Shown here: piece by piece, positions 1-5,517 of the stretch
How the letters are laid out: each line of letters opens with the position of its first letter
Numbering within the stretch: position 1 is the first letter of the stretch
Source of the DNA: Pseudomonadota bacterium
Lineage (GTDB): Bacteria > Pseudomonadota > Gammaproteobacteria > GRL18
Direction of reading: 5' to 3'
Assembly (NCBI GenBank): GCA_030632745.1
Contig: DAOVUE010000132.1
Location: 1-5,577, forward strand
DNA length: 5,577 nt
The notes under the pieces: generated by a model
Seen by the model: the letters and a program-made list of their open reading frames with translations, nothing else
Told to the model about the DNA's origin: nothing
Databases searched by the model: none
Program-made: the position numbers and the translations under genes

Positions 1-295
1 CTGACAAGCAGGCTGCACCACCCAGCTCATAAGATTGGGCAATTTCAGCGGGATTAAAATTTTCCCGAATCAGTCCTTTACTCGGTGAGGCTTTTTTAAT
101 TTCAGCAATCACAGCCGACTGCCCCGCAGCAATTTTATTTTCAATTGATTTGACAAAGCCTCTGGTCTTTGCATCACTGCCATTCAGCTCTTCAAGCACG
201 GCCTGTAAGGTTTTTTCTGCACACAGGGCATCAACTTCTTCACGCTTACGTGTTAAAATTTTAACCAATATATCCGGTGGATTAGGATTACTCAT
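1..295 (-). CDS. trpC: Indole-3-glycerol phosphate synthase, N-terminal part (cut by window edge)
   Basis: TrpC closes the indole ring: it converts 1-(2-carboxyphenylamino)-1-deoxyribulose 5-phosphate to indole-3-glycerol phosphate in the cytoplasm. The first 98 residues are visible, starting [20 protein letters not shown]. The family signature [11 protein letters not shown] lies at residues 64-74; by comparison with E. coli IGPS, Glu65 and Lys67 correspond to the conserved Glu and Lys of the active site. The N-terminal helix that precedes the barrel (about residues 8-50) is present. The remaining two thirds of the barrel lie beyond the left edge, so I cannot tell whether TrpF is fused. The start is the ATG at 293-295, which has a GAG core six bases upstream at 302-304. 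It follows trpD by 109 bases, an unusually wide gap that holds palindromic repeats. The assignment is secure from motif and context. Confidence 0.95.
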   Translation of the reverse strand, partial: MSNPNPPDILVKILTRKREEVDALCAEKTLQAVLEELNGSDAKTRGFVKSIENKIAAGQSAVIAEIKKASPSKGLIRENFNPAEIAQSYELGGAACLS

Positions 296-306
296 GGATT
301 ACTCAT
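285..306 (-). repeat. 11-bp tandem duplication across the trpC start codon
   Basis: The 11-mer ATGAGTAATCC (minus strand) occurs twice, at 296-306 and 285-295, and its tail TAATCC repeats once more at 279-284. Each full copy begins with an ATG. Because 11 is not a multiple of three, the upstream ATG is out of frame with trpC and reads MSNP then TGA, whose first two bases overlap the real start codon. The duplication also supplies the GAG that serves as a weak ribosome-binding site for the downstream ATG. This is seen directly; any effect on translation is inference. Confidence 0.9.
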
Positions 307-339
307 ATAGTTATTATCTTTTTAATTTTTGTTCGTTCT

Positions 340-402
340 GTAGAGGCGTTGCATGCAACGTCTGTTCCGGCCCCACCGTAGAGACGTTGCATGCAACGTC
401 TG
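340..402. repeat. Two tandem copies of a palindromic intergenic repeat
   Basis: A 25-base sequence beginning GTAGAG occurs at 340-364 and 378-402 with one mismatch, so the unit repeats every 38 bases. The core of the second copy, AGACGTTGCATGCAACGTCT at 382-401, is a perfect 20-bp palindrome. The first copy (344-363) has G instead of A at 346, giving a G.T mismatch in an otherwise identical core. The 13-base linker at 365-377 is GC-rich, unlike the surrounding AT-rich DNA. Such palindromes are typical of dispersed repeats that accumulate between genes; no transposase is present here. In the trp transcript each copy could fold on itself. The trpD stop codon lies directly beside the second copy. 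Confidence 0.9.
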
Positions 403-404
403 CT

Positions 405-1427
405 CTATACATCAAAAGACTGCGTCAAATCAACTAATTGCTGCAGTTTTTCTTTCGCCGCACCCGATACAATAGCCTGACGTGCTTTCTCAACACCCTC
501 TTCCAGAGAGGTACATAAGCCGGCACAATAAATAGCAGCACCGGAATTTAAAGTCACTATATCTCTGGCAGCCCCGGGGTTATCGTCCAGGACATCCATC
601 AGCATTGCTAATGATTGTTCTGCGCTATTGACTATAATATCTTCAATATGACCCCGCGTCATACCAAATTGTTCCGGCGTTATAGTATAGTGCGTCACTT
701 CACCCTGCTTTAGTTCACAGACGAAGGTCTCATCTGCCATACTGATTTCATCCATACCATCTGCAGAATGAATCACCATCACATGTTCACTGGATAAATT
801 TTTCAGCACATGGACTAACGGTTCCAGCCAGTGTTTATCGAACACTCCTAATAACTGGTTGGCAGCATCGGCAGGGTTTGTCAAAGGACCCAGCAAATTG
901 AACATGGTTCTGATGCCCATTTCCCTGCGTGGACCAATAGCATGTTTCATAGCACTATGGTGCAATGGTGCAAACATAAAACCAATACCTAACTCCTTAA
1001 TACATTGTTCGATATGATGAGAACTGATATTAAGGTTAACGCCGGCAGCTTCAAGAATATCGGCACTACCGGAAGTACTGCTTACAGAACGATTACCATG
1101 TTTTGCAACGATTCCGCCTGCAGCGGCAACAACAAAGCAGGAGGTGGTTGAAACATTAAAGGTATGCAGACCATCACCACCGGTTCCAACAATATCAATC
1201 ACATGTTGTCCATCGACTTTAACCGGTGTCACCAGCTCACGCATCACACTGGCTGATGCAGTGAGTTCATCAATGGTTTCACCTTTCATGCGCAGACCGA
1301 CCAGCAAGGCCGCTATTTGAGCTGAAGTGCATTGACCCGTCATGATCTGACGCATCACATTTTCCATATCCAGGATATTAAGATCCTGATGTTCAACTAC
1401 TCTTGCAATAGCTTTTTTTATATCCAT
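405..1427 (-). CDS. trpD: Anthranilate phosphoribosyltransferase
   Basis: TrpD transfers phosphoribose from PRPP to anthranilate, the second step of tryptophan synthesis, as a cytoplasmic homodimer. The 340 residues match the usual length. A small helical N-terminal domain (about 1-70, with VMRQIMTGQCT) precedes the nucleotide-binding domain. The PRPP glycine loop GTGGDG is at 81-86, NVSTT at 91-95, KHGNRSVSSTSGSAD at 109-123, the anthranilate-site segment GPRREMGIR at 165-173 leading to NLLGPLTNP, and the metal-binding DGMDE at 223-227. All are intact. The ATG at 1425-1427 gives the family-typical MDIK start, but its ribosome-binding site is poor: the nearest GAAG lies about 11 bases upstream. 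There is a 104-base gap after trpG. The TAG stop sits right beside the palindromic repeat, so the last few codons may have been altered by its insertion. Confidence 0.97.
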   Translation of the reverse strand: MDIKKAIARVVEHQDLNILDMENVMRQIMTGQCTSAQIAALLVGLRMKGETIDELTASASVMRELVTPVKVDGQHVIDIVGTGGDGLHTFNVSTTSCFVVAAAGGIVAKHGNRSVSSTSGSADILEAAGVNLNISSHHIEQCIKELGIGFMFAPLHHSAMKHAIGPRREMGIRTMFNLLGPLTNPADAANQLLGVFDKHWLEPLVHVLKNLSSEHVMVIHSADGMDEISMADETFVCELKQGEVTHYTITPEQFGMTRGHIEDIIVNSAEQSLAMLMDVLDDNPGAARDIVTLNSGAAIYCAGLCTSLEEGVEKARQAIVSGAAKEKLQQLVDLTQSFDV

Positions 1428-1491
1428 AGTTATATTTGCTTCTTCTAAAGTAATAAAATTTGAAATCCGTACTATTGTTATTTATGGATGG

Positions 1492-1519
1492 TTAGTCGGG
1501 GCATGGCCCGAGTTACTAA
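1492..1519 (-). other. Imperfect hairpin in the trpG-trpD gap
   Basis: Inner arms TCGGG (1496-1500) and CCCGA (1507-1511) can pair around a six-base loop, and outer arms TTAGT (1492-1496) and ACTAA (1515-1519) can extend the stem past a short asymmetric bulge. In the leftward transcript the stem is followed by CATCCATAAATAAC, with no U-run, so it does not look like an intrinsic terminator. It may affect mRNA processing or stability between trpG and trpD, but that is a guess. Otherwise the gap 1428-1531 shows no convincing promoter. Confidence 0.4.
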
Positions 1520-1531
1520 GTGACTTAAAAC

Positions 1532-2110
1532 TTACATATCCAGAAAGTTCTGTAACATTTTATGGCCATGCTGACTTAATATTGATTCCGGATGAAACTG
1601 AACCCCTTCTATTGCCAGCTCTTTGTGTCTGACGCCCATAATTTCATCGATCTGTCCACCTTCAGTTTCTGTCCATGAGGTCATTTCCAGACAATCGGGA
1701 AGGCTCTCTTTCTCAATTACTAAAGAGTGATAGCGAGTGGCTTCAAAGGGTGATTCCAGGCCATGGAATACACCTTTATTATTATGATGCATCATCGATG
1801 TTTTTCCATGCATGATTTTCCGTGCATGGATAATCTTACCGCCAAAAGCCTGGCCAATACTCTGATGTCCCAGGCACACTCCTAAAATAGGTAATTTCCC
1901 GGCAAAATGCTTTATGGCTGCAATGGAAATACCGGCTTCATTGGGTGTGCAGGGTCCGGGTGAAATCATTAAGTGATCAGGCGACATTTTCTCAATCTCT
2001 GCCAGAGTGATTTCATCATTACGAAAGACTTTAACCTCGGCTTTAAGTTCACCCAGGTATTGCACCAGATTATAAGTAAAGGAATCATAATTATCGATCA
2101 TTATTAACAT
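1532..2110 (-). CDS. trpG: Anthranilate synthase component II (glutamine amidotransferase)
   Basis: TrpG hydrolyses glutamine and passes ammonia to TrpE to form anthranilate; in many bacteria the same subunit also serves 4-amino-4-deoxychorismate synthesis. The 192 residues are a class I glutamine amidotransferase domain: [15 protein letters not shown] at 6-20, the oxyanion segment [13 protein letters not shown] at 48-60, the nucleophile elbow GVCLGHQ with Cys79, HGKTS at 101-105, RYHSL at 126-130, and QFHPES with His173 and Glu175 completing the triad. The frame stays open 126 bases further upstream into trpE, but the start is the ATG at 2108-2110: it gives the family N-terminus [11 protein letters not shown] and has AGGGAG six bases before it. 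Only one base separates it from the trpE stop, which implies translational coupling and matched amounts of the two subunits. Confidence 0.97.
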   Translation of the reverse strand: MLIMIDNYDSFTYNLVQYLGELKAEVKVFRNDEITLAEIEKMSPDHLMISPGPCTPNEAGISIAAIKHFAGKLPILGVCLGHQSIGQAFGGKIIHARKIMHGKTSMMHHNNKGVFHGLESPFEATRYHSLVIEKESLPDCLEMTSWTETEGGQIDEIMGVRHKELAIEGVQFHPESILSQHGHKMLQNFLDM

Positions 2111-2111
2111 C

Positions 2112-3728
2112 TTATTCTCCCTTTTCCTGTTCTTCACATGCGTCATTAACATGGGAGCCTTCAGCTGTAGAGGAGCCGTCAGCGGTATACAAAGAGTCCA
2201 GCCCGCGTTCAGCCATTGCAACTGCGCGAAAAACACCGCGTCCCTTATTCATGGTTTCATCCCATTCATTACGTGGAACAGAGTCAGCCACTATACCGGC
2301 ACCCGCCTGAATATGTAGTTGTTTGTCTTTAATTACGGCGGTACGAATAGCAATGGCAGTATCCATATTTCCGGACCAGGAAATATAACCGATAGCACCT
2401 GAGTAAATACCCCGTTTGACAGGCTCTAATTCATTAATAATTTCCATCGCCCGAATTTTTGGTGCTCCGCTCACTGTGCCGGCTGGAAAAGTCGCTTTCA
2501 ATGCATCCATGGTACTCATATTTTTATTCAAATCACCTTCAACATTGGACACAATGTGCATCACATGAGAATAGCGTTCCACGATCATTTTATCAGTGAG
2601 CTTAACCGTGCCGATTTCTGAAACCCGTCCCGCGTCATTGCGTCCCAGATCAATCAGCATAAGATGTTCCGCCAGCTCTTTTGGATCGGATAATAAGTCT
2701 TTTTCCAGACGTTTATCTTCTTCTGCGGTCTTGCCTCTGGGACGGGTGCCTGCAATGGGACGCACAGTGACTTTCCCGTCTTCAACCCGGGTCAGAATTT
2801 CAGGAGATGAACCCACAATATGAAATTCATCTAAATCAAGGAAATACATATAGGGTGATGGATTCAGGCTGCGTAAGGCACGATATAAATCCAGAGGGGG
2901 AGCTTTAAAGGGTATGGAAAGTCTCTGCGAGATAACCACCTGCATTGCATCCCCGTCAACAATATAGTCCTTGATACGCTTAACTGCTGCTTCAAAACCC
3001 TGTTGGGTAAAGCCCGAAACAAAGTCAGTTTCTTTAACTTTGGTTATTTGATCATACGGCTTATAGGATGTATCAGACTGGCGTAAACGCTTGATTAAGT
3101 ATTCCAGGCGCTCAGTCGCTTTTTCCCATGCCCGTTGCGCACTATTTTCTGCTTCATGCTTTTTTTCATCCTTTTCTTCATCAATATGAGCATGAACAAT
3201 CAGATACAGTTTACCGCTCAGATTATCAAACACCAGCACTTCTTCTGACACCATAAGTAAAATATCAGGAGTCCCAAGTGGATCATCTTTATGGGTATTT
3301 TTTAATCTGGGTTCAATATAAGCAATGGTTTCATAGCCAAAATAGCCCACCAGACCACCGGTAAAACGAGGTAGATTTGATTGCTGTGAAAGGTATTCCG
3401 GGCTATTGTACTGCTGCTGGTATGCTTCAATCCAGGCCAGAGGATCGCTATGGGTCAGCTCTTCAATCAACTCGCCTTTATGAGAGACTTGAATCTTCTC
3501 ATCTATCACCTTGATGATGGTATCGCAGGGCAGGCCGATAATGGAATAACGTCCCCATTTTTCACCGCCATGAACTGATTCCAGCAAATAGGAATAAGGT
3601 CCTTCAGCCAGTTTCAGATAGGCACTAAGAGGAGTGTCCAGATCGGCAAGAATTTCATAGACTACCGGAATCCGGTTATAGCCCTGTTCTGCCAGTTTTA
3701 TAAATTGTTCTTTACTAACAATAGACAT
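2112..3728 (-). CDS. trpE: Anthranilate synthase component I
   Basis: TrpE converts chorismate and ammonia to anthranilate and pyruvate, the committed step of the tryptophan branch, together with TrpG. The N-terminal regulatory domain has the LLES motif at 48-51, known in this family to bind the feedback inhibitor tryptophan, and the chorismate-binding domain runs from about 239 to 505. Visible motifs are PIAGTRPRG (325-333), [11 protein letters not shown] (360-370), HIVSNVEG (391-398), [11 protein letters not shown] (414-424), GAIGYIS (444-450) and [12 protein letters not shown] (474-485). LLES and the trp context favour TrpE over PabB. At 538 residues it is longer than the roughly 490-500 usual for this type. 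The excess is a charged stretch at about 183-208 and an acidic, Ser/Gly-containing tail after about residue 510. The start is the first ATG of the frame (3726-3728), preceded by a weak TGAG; the enzyme N-terminus looks complete. Confidence 0.97.
   Translation of the reverse strand: MSIVSKEQFIKLAEQGYNRIPVVYEILADLDTPLSAYLKLAEGPYSYLLESVHGGEKWGRYSIIGLPCDTIIKVIDEKIQVSHKGELIEELTHSDPLAWIEAYQQQYNSPEYLSQQSNLPRFTGGLVGYFGYETIAYIEPRLKNTHKDDPLGTPDILLMVSEEVLVFDNLSGKLYLIVHAHIDEEKDEKKHEAENSAQRAWEKATERLEYLIKRLRQSDTSYKPYDQITKVKETDFVSGFTQQGFEAAVKRIKDYIVDGDAMQVVISQRLSIPFKAPPLDLYRALRSLNPSPYMYFLDLDEFHIVGSSPEILTRVEDGKVTVRPIAGTRPRGKTAEEDKRLEKDLLSDPKELAEHLMLIDLGRNDAGRVSEIGTVKLTDKMIVERYSHVMHIVSNVEGDLNKNMSTMDALKATFPAGTVSGAPKIRAMEIINELEPVKRGIYSGAIGYISWSGNMDTAIAIRTAVIKDKQLHIQAGAGIVADSVPRNEWDETMNKGRGVFRAVAMAERGLDSLYTADGSSTAEGSHVNDACEEQEKGE
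2117..2122 (-). promoter_or_regulatory. trpG ribosome-binding site inside the end of trpE
   Basis: AGGGAG lies six bases upstream of the trpG ATG and is encoded by the AAG-GGA-GAA codons that end trpE. It is the strongest Shine-Dalgarno sequence in the window and fixes the trpG start at 2108-2110 rather than at earlier in-frame ATGs inside trpE. Confidence 0.85.
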
Positions 3729-3785
3729 GATAATAACTCAATAAAAAAACAAATGTAAATAGGGTTCTTCAAATTATTGCGTACT

Positions 3786-3813
3786 TTTATACCCTCAATG
3801 GGCACCGGGGCAA
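3786..3813 (-). promoter_or_regulatory. Possible sigma-70 promoter for trpE
   Basis: On the minus strand TTGCCC (3808-3813) and TATAAA (3786-3791) are separated by 16 bases. They match four of six and five of six consensus positions. Transcription would begin near 3778, about 50 bases before the trpE ATG. An overlapping weaker alternative is TTGAGG (3793-3798) with TAATTT (3771-3776), also 16 bases apart. The 210-base gap between gph and trpE, the widest in the window, agrees with independent control of the trp genes. The region is AT-rich enough that chance matches are possible. Confidence 0.4.
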
Positions 3814-3856
3814 GCCGTTAATAGCATTTACGGAGTATTGTTTCCGTGCTTTGAAG

Positions 3857-3876
3857 GTGCTGAATTAGTTCAACAC
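3857..3876 (-). promoter_or_regulatory. Inverted repeat in the trpE leader region
   Basis: On the minus strand GTGTTGAA and TTCAGCAC flank a four-base loop (CTAA). The eight-base arms pair fully in RNA if one G.U pair is allowed. It begins at the last base of the stop codon of the small Trp-ending ORF at 3876-3923. No U-run follows, so it is not a simple terminator. It could be an RNA structural element or a protein-binding operator upstream of the candidate trpE promoter. It does not contain the CTAG half-sites of the known TrpR box. Confidence 0.45.
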
Positions 3877-3923
3877 TACCATCGTTCTTTCATTTGTTTT
3901 TTATTAAGAAATTGACTTTTCAT
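3876..3923 (-). CDS. Possible leader peptide upstream of trpE
   Basis: A 15-codon frame, MKSQFLNKKQMKERW, starts 15 bases after the gph stop and ends in TGG-TAG. A GAAG lies about nine bases before its ATG. Small Trp-containing leader peptides upstream of trpE control attenuation in many proteobacteria, and this one sits in the right place and just before an inverted repeat. Against it: there is only one Trp codon, no clear terminator hairpin with a U-run follows closely, and an ORF this short can occur by chance. Changing one base of the stop (TAG to TGG) would give Trp-Trp-Cys-stop, so it could be a decayed leader, which is speculation. Confidence 0.25.
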   Translation of the reverse strand: MKSQFLNKKQMKERW

Positions 3924-3938
3924 TTTAATCGCTTCAAT

Positions 3939-4604
3939 TTACAGCAGTTGTTTTAATTCCAGCATGGAATCAATCACAACATCCGGATGAGATTCATGAA
4001 TATCCACGCCATGATTATAGCCATAGCTCATGCAGATAATTTGAAAACCTGCTGCACGAGCGGCTTTTACATCACTGATCGAATCGCCCAGCATTAAAGA
4101 CTCTTCAGCTGAAACACCAAGTTTTTCTGCTGAGTATAATAAGGGTAATGGATCCGGTTTTTTCTTATCCAGTGTATCTCCGCTGACAATAGACTCAAAG
4201 TAATCAAACAGGCCGAGGTCTTTTAATAAAGGATGAGTAAATTCTGCTGCTTTATTGGTTACACAGCCCAGTCTATAGCCCGATTCTTTCAGATACTCAA
4301 CACCTTCCTTCACACCCGGATAAAGACAACTTCGCTTGGAAGTATTCTCTTTATACAACTCCATAAAGATGGGATATGCTTTGTTGAACAGCTCATCATC
4401 AGGTTCACCATCCAGCTGACCAATCAATGCCCGGCGTACCAGACGCTCCACACCATTGCCTACCCAATGACGTACTTCTGCTTCACCATGCGGCGGCATA
4501 TCAATTGCTTTGAGCATTTCATCAACACAAAAAGCCAGATCAGGTACACTGTCAACCAGTGTACCATCTACATCAATAAGCACCATTTTTGGTTTTCTAA
4601 TCAT
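3939..4604 (-). CDS. gph: Phosphoglycolate phosphatase (HAD family)
   Basis: Gph hydrolyses 2-phosphoglycolate, which arises from DNA repair of 3'-phosphoglycolate ends and, in autotrophs, from the oxygenase activity of RuBisCO. The 221-residue protein has the full HAD set: motif I DVDGTLVDS at 11-19 with nucleophile Asp11 and acid/base Asp13, motif II Thr116 in CVTNK, motif III Lys149 in KKKPDP, and motif IV GDSISD at 173-178. The helical cap lies at about 20-95. The start at 4602-4604 has AGAG seven bases upstream; the next in-frame ATG (residue 7) has no such signal. Sequence alone cannot exclude another HAD substrate, but position directly after rpe is the standard gammaproteobacterial arrangement for gph. 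It is followed by a 210-base gap before trpE. Confidence 0.92.
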   Translation of the reverse strand: MIRKPKMVLIDVDGTLVDSVPDLAFCVDEMLKAIDMPPHGEAEVRHWVGNGVERLVRRALIGQLDGEPDDELFNKAYPIFMELYKENTSKRSCLYPGVKEGVEYLKESGYRLGCVTNKAAEFTHPLLKDLGLFDYFESIVSGDTLDKKKPDPLPLLYSAEKLGVSAEESLMLGDSISDVKAARAAGFQIICMSYGYNHGVDIHESHPDVVIDSMLELKQLL

Positions 4605-4608
4605 ATTA

Positions 4609-4711
4609 TTTCTCTAAATCCAACATGCGAAGGGGTCGGAGTCAAATTTGACTCCGACCCCGTTTTAACTCTATTCTCTAAATTCGTTCTCTAAATTCAT
4701 GCTCTAAATCC
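4609..4711 (-). repeat. 13-bp repeats resembling the gph ribosome-binding region
   Basis: Three contiguous 13-mers lie at 4673-4685, 4686-4698 and 4699-4711 (minus strand: GAATTTAGAGAAT, GAATTTAGAGAAC and GGATTTAGAGCAT). A fourth, GGATTTAGAGAAA, lies at 4609-4621 and contains the AGAG that serves as the gph Shine-Dalgarno sequence. The 51 bases between the third and fourth copies contain the 30-bp palindrome. The pattern suggests local duplication of the ribosome-binding region, later split by insertion of the palindrome. Confidence 0.8.
4632..4661. repeat. Perfect 30-bp palindrome between rpe and gph
   Basis: The arms GGGGTCGGAGTCAAA and TTTGACTCCGACCCC are exact reverse complements with no spacer. 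On the plus strand GTTTT follows; on the minus strand TTCGC follows, so it lacks a good U-run in the direction of the operon. Sequences of this GGGGTC-GAGTCA type are, as far as I recall, dispersed repeats in many gammaproteobacteria and are often seen near REP-associated (HUH/Y1) transposase genes; none is present here. In the transcript it would form a very stable hairpin between rpe and gph and could lower read-through or protect RNA ends. Confidence 0.9.
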
Positions 4712-4720
4712 AGAGAAGAA

Positions 4721-5395
4721 CTACTTACCCACTTTTGCTAATTCAGCACGCATCTGGTCTATAGTGTCTTTATAATTTTCTGTATTAAAAATTGCAGAGC
4801 CTGCAACAAACATATCTGCACCGGCTTCAGCGATTTCGGCAATATTATTGATCTTTACACCGCCATCAATTTCAAGACGAATATCATAGCCGCTGTCATC
4901 AATCATTTTACGTGCTTCACGTAGTTTGTTTAAGGTTTCAGGAATAAAGCTCTGACCACCAAAACCGGGGTTAACTGACATCAATAAAATAACATCGACC
5001 TTATCCATCACATGTTTCAAAATAGATAAAGGAGTTGCCGGATTAAACACAAGACCTGATTTACAACCTGATTCACGAATCAGTGATAAACTGCGATCGA
5101 TATGTTCTGAAGCTTCAGGGTGGAAAGTAATATAGCTGGCACCTGCCTTAGCAAATTCAGGAATAATGACATCTACCGGCTTAACCATCAAATGAACATC
5201 AATATCCTGTTTGATACCATGATTTCTTAGTGCTTCACAAATCATCGGCCCAATAGTCAGAACAGGTACGTAGTGATTATCCATAACATCAAAGTGGATA
5301 ACATCTGCACCACTGTCCAGGACATTAACACATTCTTCACCCAAACGAGCGAAATCAGCTGATAAAATAGATGGTGCAATTAATGATTTTGCCAT
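4721..5395 (-). CDS. rpe: Ribulose-phosphate 3-epimerase
   Basis: Rpe interconverts D-ribulose 5-phosphate and D-xylulose 5-phosphate in the pentose phosphate pathway (and the Calvin cycle where present). The 224 residues form one TIM barrel of normal length. Signatures are [15 protein letters not shown] at 7-21, [11 protein letters not shown] at 34-44 with metal ligands His34 and catalytic Asp36, VHLMV with His68 at 67-71, [10 protein letters not shown] at 139-148, EIDGGV with catalytic Asp177, and the phosphate-binding [13 protein letters not shown] at 191-203. One oddity is Val45 where the family nearly always has Asn (VPNLTIGP). The ATG at 5393-5395 is preceded by GGGGA six bases upstream. 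It is the first clearly identified gene of the leftward block, and gph follows after 116 bases. Confidence 0.97.
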   Translation of the reverse strand: MAKSLIAPSILSADFARLGEECVNVLDSGADVIHFDVMDNHYVPVLTIGPMICEALRNHGIKQDIDVHLMVKPVDVIIPEFAKAGASYITFHPEASEHIDRSLSLIRESGCKSGLVFNPATPLSILKHVMDKVDVILLMSVNPGFGGQSFIPETLNKLREARKMIDDSGYDIRLEIDGGVKINNIAEIAEAGADMFVAGSAIFNTENYKDTIDQMRAELAKVGK

Positions 5396-5517
5396 GACAA
5401 ATCCCCATAAAATGAATAAACTATTAATAATAGAAGAACTTAAATCACTTTTTGCTAATATTACATTAACATCAGCACTCAGTGACCTTTCATTCCTGAA
5501 AAATCTAAACGACTATT
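5396..5517 (-). other. Gap upstream of rpe, no confident promoter
   Basis: These 122 AT-rich bases should hold any promoter for the rpe-gph-trp block if the preceding frame belongs to another unit. I found no good -35/-10 pair; the best, TTAGCA followed 20 bases later by TATTAT, has the wrong spacing. A 13-base palindrome, CTATTA-A-TAATAG at 5421-5433, lies between this region and the rpe ribosome-binding site (GGGGA at 5402-5406). Its function is unknown. Confidence 0.3.

Noticed and set aside
340..402. CRISPR array
   Set aside because: Only two copies, palindromic core, and a 13-base linker too short to be a spacer; no cas genes.
150..437. Plus-strand open frame of 95 codons
   Set aside because: It lies antisense to trpC and the end of trpD and runs through both palindromic repeats; low-complexity Ser/Cys content and no recognisable family.
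2111..2236. Upstream extension of trpG to an earlier ATG
   Set aside because: It would overlap trpE by over 120 bases and add residues unlike any TrpG; the ATG at 2108-2110 has a strong ribosome-binding site and the family N-terminus.
2596..2823. Plus-strand open frame of 75 codons
   Set aside because: Fully antisense to the conserved chorismate-binding domain of trpE; Arg/Ser-rich composition typical of a mirror frame.
3857..3876. TrpR operator
   Set aside because: The inverted repeat lacks the CTAG half-sites of the known TrpR box; it is kept only as an unassigned inverted repeat.
4632..4661. Intrinsic terminator of rpe
   Set aside because: In the leftward direction the stem is followed by TTCGCATG, not a U-run; only the opposite strand has a short T4.
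4233..4694. Plus-strand open frame of 153 codons
   Set aside because: Antisense to gph, then reads through the 30-bp palindrome and 13-bp repeats; no signal, family or ribosome-binding site.
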